Part shown: positions 55,569-64,000 of the stretch, one piece after another
How the letters are laid out: the number at the start of each line of letters is the position of its first letter
Numbering within the stretch: position 1 is the first letter of the stretch
Assembly (NCBI RefSeq): GCF_000576635.1
Contig: NZ_AVFL01000006.1
Coordinates: forward strand, 1 to 64,000
From: Skermanella stibiiresistens SB22
Lineage (GTDB): Bacteria > Pseudomonadota > Alphaproteobacteria > Azospirillales > Azospirillaceae
Direction of reading: 5' to 3'
Length of the DNA: 64,000 nucleotides
Notes under the pieces: generated by a model
What the model was told of the DNA's origin: nothing
The model's input: the letters and a program-made list of their open reading frames with translations, nothing else
Database searches by the model: none
Position numbers and translations under genes: made by a program

Positions 55569-55978
55569 TCCAAGAACGTGGCGAAGCGGGATCGTCGATT
55601 TGGCGACATGACGGATCCAAGTCGATGTCAGCGACGATCATGGGCTGCTTCATGAAGGCGGCGCCCCCATGAAGTCGCGATTGTGCCCATGGCGACATCG
55701 TTGATCGCCACCAAGTGCTTGGTGGGACACACTCGATGCCGCGATACACTCCGTCCAGAACGGATCGAAGCACAGAAATCATCATCAGTATCAAAATAAT
55801 CTAATTGTCATCATTGTCCTTATACACCATCAAAATTATGATCGCCAATTTTAAATTTTTAATTATTTCTCAACTTCGATAATAAAAATTAATTTTTTCC
55901 TGCGATAATGTTGAGGAAGTAAAATTCCGCATGCTTTTAGTCTGCTGAAACGTCGTCGCCACTACGGGAACTTTGTGA
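55569..55978. other. AT-rich intergenic region
   Basis: About 410 bases between divergent genes (multi-PAS kinase and PAS/EAL-like protein). The 55790-55910 stretch is strikingly AT-rich for this genome and probably contains both promoters. No coding region is supported. Confidence 0.45.
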
Positions 55979-57586
55979 ATGCCATCTTCAACCACGGACG
56001 TCGAGAGGCGAGAGAAGAAAGTCCAGTCCCTCGAACGAATGCTGGCGGCCATTCTCGCGGTTGTGGATGTCGGGATTGTGGTGTTCGACCCGTGCGGGCG
56101 CCTGATCATGTCGAGCCCCAGCTTTTCCGCGCTGTTCAGGTGGAAAGGCACCTGTCACTACGATGAGAATTTCTCATCCTTCTTTCCCGACGCCAAGCTG
56201 CCGAAAAGCATGATCCGTCTGCCCAGGTCCATCACGGCGGGGCGCTTCACCACCAGGATTAGATGTGGTGACGAAAGTCTCGAAGAGGTGGGGATCAATG
56301 CCCGCTGGATCACGCATGAGGATGGGGACAGCTTCTGGGTCGCCGCCGTCACACCCGCGCATCAAGACGCCGCGCCGGTGAAAACGACGACGGACACCAT
56401 GTCGGCGGCGGAAGCGCCGGCGGTCGCTTGTGATGCGGCCCAGTTCGAGCAAAGGGCTGGTGAACGCATCCGCGGCAGTGGCGCGGACCGCTTCATCGTG
56501 TCCGGGCAGGTCGAGATGATCAATCTCGATGGCATTCGCCAAGCCGCTGGCGAAAGGTGGACGCAAGTGGCTTCGCACATTTTCTCCGACGCGGAAGCCA
56601 TCATTGGGCGGCATCTTTCCGGGGCCGACACATTTTCCCACGATGGAGCCGGCCGATTCACGCTTTGCTTCGCGGACGCCACCCTGAATGGAGCGGAAAC
56701 GCAGACTGAACTCATCGAGAACGAGATCCGTCATCGGCTGATGGGTAAATTCGGGGTCGGAGCGGCTCCGGACGTCCGTTCCGATGCGGAATGGATCGCG
56801 CTTCCTCCCGGAACCGATCGAATACCCGACCTTGGATCGCTGATCATCGGAAAGATCGCCCACAAGCGCAGTGAGATCGCGAAGGCTTCCGCGATGACAT
56901 TGGCGCAGGTGGTCGAAGCGGCTCGACTCGAGACAGCCGCCGTCATCCACGGTAGTGGCGTACCGCTACTGGATGCCCTGGTGCATCTTGACGGCGTCAC
57001 CACCCGAGTCATGAAAAAAGCCGGGTCCCTCTCGGACAATGCCGATGACCATTCCTTTCGGGAAGCCCAGTTGCTCCTTGGACTCACCATCAACCATATC
57101 TTCGACGGCTTGCTTCAACCGGATTTTCCAAGCTTCATCGTTCCGGTATCCTTCGCCATTTTCACCAATCGCCGGACGATGGGGCAGTATATCGGGATTT
57201 GCCGAGGCTTGCCTTCTGGCGTCCAGCAACACCTCATCTTCGAACTGACCGACGTTCCAACCGATGCCGCCAGCGTTCGTGTCGAGGAAATCCTCGCCAT
57301 GCTGCGGCCCCTGTCGCGTACCCAATATTTGAGATTGCCAAACCTACACTCACTGTCCTGCAAAACGTGGATCAGGCAATTCAACAAATTCAGTGTCCGG
57401 CATCCGGATATCGAACTCTTGGCGCGGGAAAAACCCAGCCGCGTGAAGGTGTTCATGCAGACACTGCATCAACGGGGTAGCCGTCTCATGGTGCGGGATG
57501 TTCCCAGTCAGAAAGCCGCCCTCGACTTGGTGGATCTCGGCGTCGACATGGTTGGCGGACGAGGGCTTACGCCGTGGGTACGATAG
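55979..57586 (+). CDS. PAS protein with degenerate EAL-like C-terminus
   Basis: A 535-residue soluble protein. The N-terminal PAS-like domain (about 20-130) has MLAAILAVVDVGIVVFDPCG. A middle region (about 155-255) resembles a degraded GGDEF-like fold (SHDGAGRFTLCFADATLN). The C-terminal part from about 375 looks like a degenerate EAL domain: FIVPVSFAIFTNRR, HLIFELTDVPTDAAS and a closing VDMVGGRGLTPWV. The EAL catalytic acids are not visible, so it is probably a non-catalytic signalling protein. Family assignment of the second half is tentative. GGGAA precedes the ATG. Confidence 0.65.
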   Translation: MPSSTTDVERREKKVQSLERMLAAILAVVDVGIVVFDPCGRLIMSSPSFSALFRWKGTCHYDENFSSFFPDAKLPKSMIRLPRSITAGRFTTRIRCGDESLEEVGINARWITHEDGDSFWVAAVTPAHQDAAPVKTTTDTMSAAEAPAVACDAAQFEQRAGERIRGSGADRFIVSGQVEMINLDGIRQAAGERWTQVASHIFSDAEAIIGRHLSGADTFSHDGAGRFTLCFADATLNGAETQTELIENEIRHRLMGKFGVGAAPDVRSDAEWIALPPGTDRIPDLGSLIIGKIAHKRSEIAKASAMTLAQVVEAARLETAAVIHGSGVPLLDALVHLDGVTTRVMKKAGSLSDNADDHSFREAQLLLGLTINHIFDGLLQPDFPSFIVPVSFAIFTNRRTMGQYIGICRGLPSGVQQHLIFELTDVPTDAASVRVEEILAMLRPLSRTQYLRLPNLHSLSCKTWIRQFNKFSVRHPDIELLAREKPSRVKVFMQTLHQRGSRLMVRDVPSQKAALDLVDLGVDMVGGRGLTPWVR

Positions 57587-58471
57587 CGGCACCCGTGGCC
57601 GGCCCGCCATATGGGGTGTTCGACTGGAACCCTGTCGTCGCGGTGCCGGGTCCACGCCGAAAATAGCGGCTTCCAGATCAATCGACCGAAGTGCCAATGC
57701 ATTGGGTCAATCTTGTGGCGATCTCCGCCATGGCATCCATGGTGTAGCAGGCGAACCCCCAGCATGTCCCATCCCGCCGTTCCTGATGTTTCCCGGTTTC
57801 CGATCCCGCCCATGGCTTGGTTGGTCCTGTCACCGTATTTTCGGGATGATCACCTTCCAAGTCCAACCAGACTATCGCTCGACCATCGGGACGGCGGCCG
57901 CTCAGGCCGAGGACGCGAGCCGTTTCCTCGGCGAGGAGATCGCGAACCATCTCGCCTGGGCCGCATCCTCGATGGAGACGCTTGGCCTGCTCGCCGTCAA
58001 ACTCCCCCCGTCGCTGAAGATCCCATGAGCCAGCGGCTCTTGGGTTCTGTCAGATCTCAGGGCAGCTTGCCGGGAGAGGCGTTGACGGATAGGTTGCCGG
58101 GCCCTTTTCGAGCGATCAAGAGAGCCGGCAGGGGCGAACAGTGCAGGGCTTTCGGCGCTGGTAGGCATCAGCCTGGCACTTGCTCCACATTCCCCGAAAA
58201 TTGACAAAACCGAAAAATCGTCACCGGCCCTGAAAACGGGCTTCGCCCAGCTAGGGTCATGAAATTCGTACCTTGCCCTTGCGGTCCGGTTCTCAGGGTC
58301 CTTGGCCTCTGAAAAATGGTTCTAGAGCATGAAAAAGGGTCCTGATGGAAGTTTCACGTTAACAAGGGCTTCATTGGATTTTCGCGGCTGGGTGATTGAT
58401 CGCGATCGACAGAGTCCTCGAACCGTTGAACATCGGGCCGAACGGGACGTTCGCTGGCCATCACCCGGCAC
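57587..58471. other. Long intergenic region, no convincing gene
   Basis: Nearly 900 bases. Open frames exist on both strands. The best is a 90-residue minus-strand frame at 57678-57950 (MVRDLLAEETARVLGLSG at its start), but it lacks any family match or good ribosome site. The last 250 bases (58200-58450) are non-coding in appearance and should hold the promoter of the membrane kinase. Confidence 0.4.
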
Positions 58472-60079
58472 ATGAGGAACGTGAAGGCGATCATGGGAGC
58501 TTCGGACACCTATCCATTCCTGCTCTCGACAGCATCGCCAACCCGCAACCAGCGGAGGTTCGCGCTCTGCGTGCTGGCGGTGCTGGTCGGTGCCCTGCTG
58601 GTCACGGCGCCCTTCGCCCGGATCCAGTTCAGCGACACCGAGATCCTGGTACCGGCCTACGCGTCCGCCGTCCTGATCATCGAACTGATCACCTCGGTCA
58701 TGCTGCTGGCGTTGTTCTCGGTCCAGAACTCGCGGGCGGTGCTCGTCCTCGCGATCGGCTATCTGTTCTCGGGGCTGATGGTGGTCCCTTGGGCGCTGAC
58801 GTTTCCGGGAGCGTTTACGGCGTTCGGCCTGGATGCCGGGATGCAGGCCACCGCCTCCATCGCCGCGCTGAGGCGCCTGGGTTTTCCGGTCTTCGTGCTC
58901 GCCTACGCCTTGCTGGATGATCGCGACGCCCAAGCGCCAAGGTTCGACAACTCGGTGCGCCGGACCATCCTGGGGAGCGTCGCTGGCGTGATCGCCGCGG
59001 CCTGCGGCCTCACCTGGCTGATCACGACCAGCGAGGAGATCCTACCGCGCTTCATGACCAACATGATCGTGCCGACCGACTTGTGGCGGCTTGTCCCGGT
59101 GACCGCGGTGGTCTTGTACATCGCGGGCCTCGTGGCACTGTGGCGTCGGCGGCGATCGGTGCTCGACCTGTGGCTGATGGTGGTGCTCTTCACGCTGCTG
59201 GTCGAACTCATGCTGCTGTCCTTCGCGGGCGCCGGCATCCGTCTGAACCTGGGATGGTGGGCCGGCCGGTTCTATGGCTTGGTCTGCACCAGCATTGTCC
59301 TGCTCGTCCTGCTGTCGGAAACGGTGACCCTCTACGCCCGCCTCGCCCGCTCGATCCTGGCGGAACGGCGCGCGCGCGAGACGCGGCTGACGACGATGGA
59401 GGCCATGTCCGCCTCGATCGCGCACGAGATCAACCAACCCCTGGCGAGCATGGTCACGAACGCGGACGCCGCGTTGCGCTGGCTGGGACGGGAGAGCCCG
59501 GATATCGCCGAGGCGAAAGCCGCCCTGACCTATATCGTGAGCGACGGCCACCGCGCCGGGAGCCTGATCAAGAGCATCGGAGCGATGTTCAAGAAGGGCG
59601 CGCAGGAACGCGTCGCCACCGACTTGAACCTGCTGATCGACGAGGTGCTGAGGCGCGGCCAAGGCGAGGCGCGCTTCGGCCGCGTGACGATCGAGACCGA
59701 CTTGGACGAGGGACTGCCGCTGGTCACCTGCAACCCGGTCCAGCTTCAGCAGGTCGTCTCGAACCTGGTCTCCAACGCGATCGACGCGATGGAGACCGTC
59801 ACCAAGCGGCCGCGGATCCTGTGCGTCACATCCAGGTTGCGCGAGACGGGAGACATCCTGGTTTCGGTGGCCGATACCGGAACCGGCATCGATCCGACGC
59901 ACAAGGACAGGATCTTCGATCCGTTCTTCACGACGAAGCCGGATGGCATGGGCATGGGGCTGATGTGCTGCCTGTCGATCGTCGAGTCCAACGGCGGCCG
60001 GCTTTGGGTTTCGCACAATGTCCCCCACGGCGCGATCTTCCACTTCACGCTGCCGTCCCACGACGATCCCATCGCCTGA
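58472..60079 (+). CDS. Membrane sensor histidine kinase (MASE4-like)
   Basis: A 535-residue kinase with about seven or eight N-terminal transmembrane helices (residues 28-300) resembling the MASE4 sensory module (SAVLIIELITSVMLLALFSV, GRFYGLVCTSIVLLVLLSET). The kinase part has an FixL/DctB-style phospho-His motif SIAHEINQPLASMVTNADA, the N-box VVSNLVSNAIDAM and DTGTGIDP, then TTKPDGMGMGL. The start at 58472 is kept; ATG 58493, seven codons later, has a somewhat better upstream AAGG. It is convergent with no regulator; no cognate response regulator was found. Confidence 0.87.
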   Translation: MRNVKAIMGASDTYPFLLSTASPTRNQRRFALCVLAVLVGALLVTAPFARIQFSDTEILVPAYASAVLIIELITSVMLLALFSVQNSRAVLVLAIGYLFSGLMVVPWALTFPGAFTAFGLDAGMQATASIAALRRLGFPVFVLAYALLDDRDAQAPRFDNSVRRTILGSVAGVIAAACGLTWLITTSEEILPRFMTNMIVPTDLWRLVPVTAVVLYIAGLVALWRRRRSVLDLWLMVVLFTLLVELMLLSFAGAGIRLNLGWWAGRFYGLVCTSIVLLVLLSETVTLYARLARSILAERRARETRLTTMEAMSASIAHEINQPLASMVTNADAALRWLGRESPDIAEAKAALTYIVSDGHRAGSLIKSIGAMFKKGAQERVATDLNLLIDEVLRRGQGEARFGRVTIETDLDEGLPLVTCNPVQLQQVVSNLVSNAIDAMETVTKRPRILCVTSRLRETGDILVSVADTGTGIDPTHKDRIFDPFFTTKPDGMGMGLMCCLSIVESNGGRLWVSHNVPHGAIFHFTLPSHDDPIA

Positions 60080-60229
60080 AAATCGAGGTTCGGCAACCAT
60101 AGGCCCTAGCCGCCCGACACCACAGTATGATTGCCCCCATCCGCCAACCCGGCCCATCCTGCGCCCCGCCAGACCAGGAACTTCGCGACGGGAACCCAGC
60201 CCGGCGCCGGGACGAACATGGAGGAAATC

Positions 60230-60925
60230 ATGACCAACAAACCCGAGCTTCTGACCCCCGACAACTGTCAGATCATCTTCATCGACCATCAGCCGCAGAT
60301 GGCCTTCGGCGTGCAGTCGATCGATCGCCAAGTCCTGAAGAACAACACCGTGGCGTTGGCCAAGGCGGCGAAGGTCTTCAACATCCCGGTGACGATCACC
60401 ACCGTGGAGACCGAGAGCTTCTCGGGGCACACATATCCCGAACTGCTGGCGGTCTTCCCCGACCAGCCGCTTCTGGAGCGCACCTCGATGAACTCGTGGG
60501 ACGACCAGAAGGTCCGGGACTCGCTGGCCCGCAACGGCCAGAAGAAGGTCGTCGTCTCCGGTCTGTGGACGGAGGTCTGCAACAACGGCTTCGCGTTCTC
60601 GGCCATGGCCGAGGGCGGCTACGAGATCTTCATGGTCGCCGACGCCTCCGGCGGAACCTCGAAGGAGGCCCATGACTATTCGATGCTGCGCATGATCCAG
60701 GCTGGCGTGGCTCCGGTGACGTGGCAGCAGGTCATGCTGGAGTGGCAGCGCGACTGGGCGCGGCGCGGCACCTATGACGCCGTGATGGCCATCGTCAAGG
60801 AGCACTCCGGCGCCTATGGCATGGGCGTCGACTACGCCTACACCATGGTCCACAAGGCTCCGGAGCGGGTGAAGCACGGGCCGGTGCAGGAACCGGTCGC
60901 CGCCAACAAGTTGGCCGCCGAGTAA
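60230..60925 (+). CDS. YcaC-like isochorismatase-family hydrolase
   Basis: A 231-residue cysteine hydrolase of the isochorismatase superfamily, close in style to YcaC. The triad residues are D in IIFIDHQPQMAF, a Lys in the RNGQKKVVVSGL region, and the nucleophilic Cys in GLWTEVCNNGFA. The ATG at 60230 follows GGAGGAAATC, a good ribosome site. Substrate unknown; relatives hydrolyse amides or vinyl ethers. It lies 150 bases after the membrane kinase gene, and a large stem-loop follows it. Confidence 0.85.
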   Translation: MTNKPELLTPDNCQIIFIDHQPQMAFGVQSIDRQVLKNNTVALAKAAKVFNIPVTITTVETESFSGHTYPELLAVFPDQPLLERTSMNSWDDQKVRDSLARNGQKKVVVSGLWTEVCNNGFAFSAMAEGGYEIFMVADASGGTSKEAHDYSMLRMIQAGVAPVTWQQVMLEWQRDWARRGTYDAVMAIVKEHSGAYGMGVDYAYTMVHKAPERVKHGPVQEPVAANKLAAE

Positions 60926-60949
60926 GGCGCCAAGTAATCCGGCGCGGAA

Positions 60950-61003
60950 CCGGTCCGGCCGTCGATCCCGAGGCATCGTTTCCGGGATGAGGCGCCGGAC
61001 CGG
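60950..61003 (+). terminator. Nested stem-loop, probable terminator
   Basis: Outer arms CCGGTCCGGC (60950-60959) and GCCGGACCGG (60994-61003) enclose inner arms ATCCCG (60965-60970) and CGGGAT (60983-60988). Only a short CCTT follows, so Rho-independent activity is uncertain. It lies between the hydrolase and the outer-membrane barrel gene. Confidence 0.55.
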
Positions 61004-61079
61004 CCTTCGTTGGTGGATCCGCCTCTCCTTCCCTTCCCTTGGCTCACTCCCGGGGCCCGTTGATCAGCGTGGGCTCGCC

Positions 61080-62507
61080 ATGAAGGCCTATCTCGTCACC
61101 CTCGCCGTGGGGCTGCTCGCCGGTGCCATCTTGGGTCCGCTGAACGCGCGGTCGCCGGCCCTGGCCGAAACCGTTCACGATGCCGGGGCGGAGCGGCCCG
61201 CGATGAAATCGCACCGCTTCGACGAGGACTGGCGCGTCCTGTGCGACCCCGCCAATCGGACCCAGTTCCTGGATCCCCTGAAATGTATCCCGATGGGTGC
61301 CGATGGCTTCGCCAAGCTGACGCTGGGCGGCGAGCTGCGCGAGCGGTTCGAGATCGTCGCCAATCCGGGTTTCGGCCTGGATCAATCGTCCGATCACGTC
61401 TTCCTCCATCGGGCGCTGCTCCATGGCGACCTCCACTTGGGCGACAACGCCCGTGCCTTCGTCCAGGTGGGCGCCTTTCAGCAAAACGGGCGCGAGGGTG
61501 ATCGTTCGCCCACCGATGTCGACCGGCTCGACCTGACCCAAGCCTTCATCGACCTTGGCGTGGCGACACCCGGAGATGGTCGTCTCACTCTGCGCGGCGG
61601 CCGCCAGGAAATGAGCTTCGGCGCTTCACGGCTGGTCTCCGTGCGGGAAAGTCCGAACGTGCGCCGGAGCTTCGACGGCGGGCGTGTCTTCTGGACCGGC
61701 GGCGGCTATCGGGTCGATGTCTTCAACGCCCGTCCGATCACGTTGGACCAAGGCGATTTCGATGACCGCGTCAACAACGGCGAAACGCTTTGGGGGGTTT
61801 ATGGCACCGGTCCCGTGCCGGGCATATCCGGTCTCAAGGCGGATCTCTACCATCTGGGTTTCGAGCGCGAGAACGCCCGTTTCCAAAACAGCACCGCCGA
61901 CGAGAAGCGCCAGTCGTCTGGACTGCGCCTGTTCGGTGAGCGGGGCGGCTTCGACTGGGATGTCGAGGCGGTATACCAGTTCGGCGATTTCGGCCAGCGT
62001 GATATCCGCGCCTGGACCGTCGCCTCGGATGTCGGGTTCACCCTCGACTGGATCGGGATGCTGCCCCGCCTGGGCCTGAAGGCCGACATCGCCAGCGGTG
62101 ACCCGGACCCTGGGGATGGAAGGTTGGGCACCTTCAACGCGCTGTATCCCAAGTTCCCCTATTTCTCCGAAGCCAACCTGATAGCCCCCGCCAATGTCAT
62201 CGATCTACAGCCGAGCGTGCGGTTTCAGCCGACCCCCGGGCTGGAGGTCGAGCTGGCCTGGAACGCGCTGTGGCGGCAGACGACCGACGACGCGATCTAC
62301 GAGCCCCCACTCGCCGCGATAGCCGGCACGGCGGGGCGGGGATCCCGCTTCATCGGCCATCAGGCGATCCTCGGCCTGGAATGGCGGGCCACACCCAACA
62401 TCAGCGTCGCCAGCCAGTATGTCCATTTCACCCCCGGCGGGACGCTCGAGGACGTCGGTGGGGACGATGTCGATTTCCTCTTCGCCTCGGTGGCCTTCAA
62501 GTTCTGA
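61080..62507 (+). CDS. AlgE-like alginate-export-type outer-membrane barrel
   Basis: A 475-residue secreted protein with a Sec signal (LVTLAVGLLAGAILGPL, cleavage near ALA). It is rich in alternating beta-strand sequence and ends in phenylalanine (FLFASVAFKF), as outer-membrane barrels do. The stretch FAKLTLGGELRERFEIVANP and RLTLRGGRQEMSFGASRLVS are typical of the PF13372 alginate-export family. No alginate genes are nearby, so it may be a general porin-like channel. ATG at 61080 is chosen because the signal starts there. Confidence 0.8.
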   Translation: MKAYLVTLAVGLLAGAILGPLNARSPALAETVHDAGAERPAMKSHRFDEDWRVLCDPANRTQFLDPLKCIPMGADGFAKLTLGGELRERFEIVANPGFGLDQSSDHVFLHRALLHGDLHLGDNARAFVQVGAFQQNGREGDRSPTDVDRLDLTQAFIDLGVATPGDGRLTLRGGRQEMSFGASRLVSVRESPNVRRSFDGGRVFWTGGGYRVDVFNARPITLDQGDFDDRVNNGETLWGVYGTGPVPGISGLKADLYHLGFERENARFQNSTADEKRQSSGLRLFGERGGFDWDVEAVYQFGDFGQRDIRAWTVASDVGFTLDWIGMLPRLGLKADIASGDPDPGDGRLGTFNALYPKFPYFSEANLIAPANVIDLQPSVRFQPTPGLEVELAWNALWRQTTDDAIYEPPLAAIAGTAGRGSRFIGHQAILGLEWRATPNISVASQYVHFTPGGTLEDVGGDDVDFLFASVAFKF

Positions 62508-62677
62508 CACCAGGCGTCATCACCTGGCATGGACCACCAATCCAGTCGATCACCGAAGTTTCATCGCAACCCCCGCGAACAAAATGCCGTCCCGCGGCTG
62601 TATCGACGCGCCCGAGCCACATATAGGGCGCCGATCGAAAGAAGCTTAAAAAGCAACGGGGAGCGCGGGGAAGCCTT

Positions 62678-64000
62678 ATGGCCCAAAGTCTGCTGTTCAT
62701 ACTGGCGTTGATGCCGATCGTCATTGTCTTCGTATTGCTGGTGGCGCTTCGTCTATCAGCCAAGCTGACCATGGCCGTCGCCTACGCCACGACCGCCCTC
62801 ATCGCCCTGGCACTGTGGGGCACCCCCATCGAAACCGTGATGGGAGCGTCGGTCAACGGTCTGGTGACGGCGGCCAACGTCCTGTTCATCGTGTTCGGCG
62901 CCATCCTGCTGCTGTACACGCTCGAGGAAAGTGGTGCCATCAGCCGCATCCGGCAGGGGTTCACGTCGATCTCGCCGGACCGGCGCGTCCAGGCGATCCT
63001 GATCGCCTGGCTGTTCGGCTCCCTGGTCGAGGGCGCCTCCGGCTTCGGCACGCCGGCCGCCATCGCCGCCCCCTTGCTGGTCGCCATCGGCTTTCCGGCC
63101 ATGGCGGCCGTCCTCGCGGCCCTGATCATCCAGAGCACGCCGGTCTCGTTCGGCGCGGTCGGAACGCCGATCCTGCTCGGCGTCAATACCGGTCTGGCGA
63201 ACCAGGAACTGGTCGAGAGCACCATCGCGCCGATGGCGTTTGGCGACTATCTGGTCCACATCGCCGTCAACGTCGCCATGGTCCACGCGCTGGTCGGTTT
63301 CCTGATCCCGCTGATCATGGTCGCGATGATCACCCGATTCTTCGGCCCGAACCGCAGCTTCGCCGAGGGGTTCGCCGCCTGGAAGTTCGCGCTGTTCGCC
63401 GGCATCGCCTTCACCGTGCCCTACTTTCTGGTCGCCGCCGTGTTCGGGCCGGAATTCCCGTCGCTGATCGGCGCCATGATCGGCCTCGCGATCGTCATTC
63501 CCGCCGCCCGGCGCGGGCTGTTCCTGCCGCGTGAGGTCTTCGATTTCGGACCCAGGAAGAACTGGGATGGCCGCTGGATCGGAACCCTGGAACAGTCACA
63601 GCAATCGGTCGAGCATGAACGGCCGATGTCGCTCGCCAAGGCTTGGACGCCCTATCTCCTGGTGGCCCTGCTCCTGATCGCGACGCGCGTGATCACCCCG
63701 CTCAAGGCTTTCCTGACCTCCCCCGAGATGACCCTGAGCCTGACCAACCTGTTCGGTTCCGGCATCTCCGCCTCGTCGCAGCCGCTCTACCTGCCTGGAA
63801 CGGTGTTCGTCCTGGTGTCGCTGTTCGCCTACTTCTTCCAGGGCATGGGAAAGGGCGGCAGCTATCGCGCGGTCTGGAAGCTGTCGGGCGGCACGATGAT
63901 CAAGGCCGCGCCGGCCCTGCTGCTGGCCGTTCCGATGGTCCAAGTCTTCATCAACTCCGCCTCGACCGACCACCTCAGCATGCCTCTCGTGCTGGCTGGT
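62678..64000 (+). CDS. L-lactate permease family, 3' end outside window
   Basis: The first 441 residues of a membrane transporter of the LctP/LldP family. It has the N-terminal helices [20 protein letters not shown] and the strongly conserved core [20 protein letters not shown], followed by [17 protein letters not shown]. The gene runs off the right edge without a stop. Family members are proton-coupled importers of lactate and glycolate. An upstream GGGGA lies before the ATG at 62678. Confidence 0.92.
   Translation, partial: MAQSLLFILALMPIVIVFVLLVALRLSAKLTMAVAYATTALIALALWGTPIETVMGASVNGLVTAANVLFIVFGAILLLYTLEESGAISRIRQGFTSISPDRRVQAILIAWLFGSLVEGASGFGTPAAIAAPLLVAIGFPAMAAVLAALIIQSTPVSFGAVGTPILLGVNTGLANQELVESTIAPMAFGDYLVHIAVNVAMVHALVGFLIPLIMVAMITRFFGPNRSFAEGFAAWKFALFAGIAFTVPYFLVAAVFGPEFPSLIGAMIGLAIVIPAARRGLFLPREVFDFGPRKNWDGRWIGTLEQSQQSVEHERPMSLAKAWTPYLLVALLLIATRVITPLKAFLTSPEMTLSLTNLFGSGISASSQPLYLPGTVFVLVSLFAYFFQGMGKGGSYRAVWKLSGGTMIKAAPALLLAVPMVQVFINSASTDHLSMPLVLAG

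Noticed and set aside
59042-60976. A 640-codon minus-strand frame
   Set aside because: Antisense to the membrane histidine kinase and the isochorismatase-family gene, both well supported.

Overview
The window is GC-rich DNA whose gene content and codon use fit an alphaproteobacterium, probably of the Azospirillum/Skermanella type within Rhodospirillales (inference from protein style; no rRNA or tRNA gene was seen). It looks like an accessory region: many transport and catabolic operons, insertion-sequence debris and a block of sensory proteins, with no housekeeping genes.

Region by region. (1) 1-6.5 kb is a mobile-element graveyard: an XRE regulator, fragments of IS5- and ISKra4-type transposases, a VapC/Phd-type toxin-antitoxin pair, a complete ISL3-type element (3279-5112) that cuts off an acetyltransferase-like gene, and another IS5-type fragment. 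(2) 6.6-24.6 kb is a large catabolic island for acidic or aromatic-derived compounds. It holds a PcaB-like cycloisomerase, a cyclase-family hydrolase, an IclR regulator, an alpha/beta hydrolase that appears to lack its nucleophile, three different enolase-superfamily enzymes, an iron-type ABC importer, a GntR regulator divergent from a TctC-TctB-TctA importer, an ArgH-like lyase, and a periplasmic intradiol-dioxygenase-fold protein coupled to a heme membrane protein. (3) 24.8-27.4 kb holds decayed DNA: the N-terminus of a defence-type SNF2 helicase, an intact IS3-type element and an internally deleted IS6-type transposase. (4) 27.5-39.3 kb holds a lysozyme-like protein and a secreted protein, then a GntR-controlled operon (2-oxoglutarate oxygenase, CapA-like protein, ribose-type ABC importer), two tandem lipoprotein paralogues, a short-chain dehydrogenase and an SGNH-like protein. 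(5) 39.5-47.4 kb is a guanidine-utilisation operon led by a guanidine-I (ykkC) riboswitch: two DUF1989 proteins, a guanidine/urea carboxylase and its own ABC importer.

(6) 47.7-60.1 kb is the most unusual part, a photosensory and signalling block. A photoactive yellow protein gene (pyp) lies just upstream of an adenylate-forming ligase, the presumed p-coumarate activator. Divergent from them is a histidine kinase whose C-terminus is a second PYP domain that keeps the chromophore cysteine. A GAF protein, a multi-PAS histidine kinase, a PAS protein with a degenerate EAL-like tail and a membrane histidine kinase follow. No tyrosine ammonia-lyase and no response regulator were found in the window. 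(7) 60.2-64 kb holds a YcaC-like cysteine hydrolase, an AlgE-like outer-membrane barrel and the start of an L-lactate permease that runs off the end.

Working model (inference): the PYP made by pyp-pcl and the PYP-tailed kinase form a blue-light sensing pair feeding phosphotransfer partners encoded elsewhere. The catabolic islands each carry their own importer and local regulator, some with visible palindromic operator candidates.
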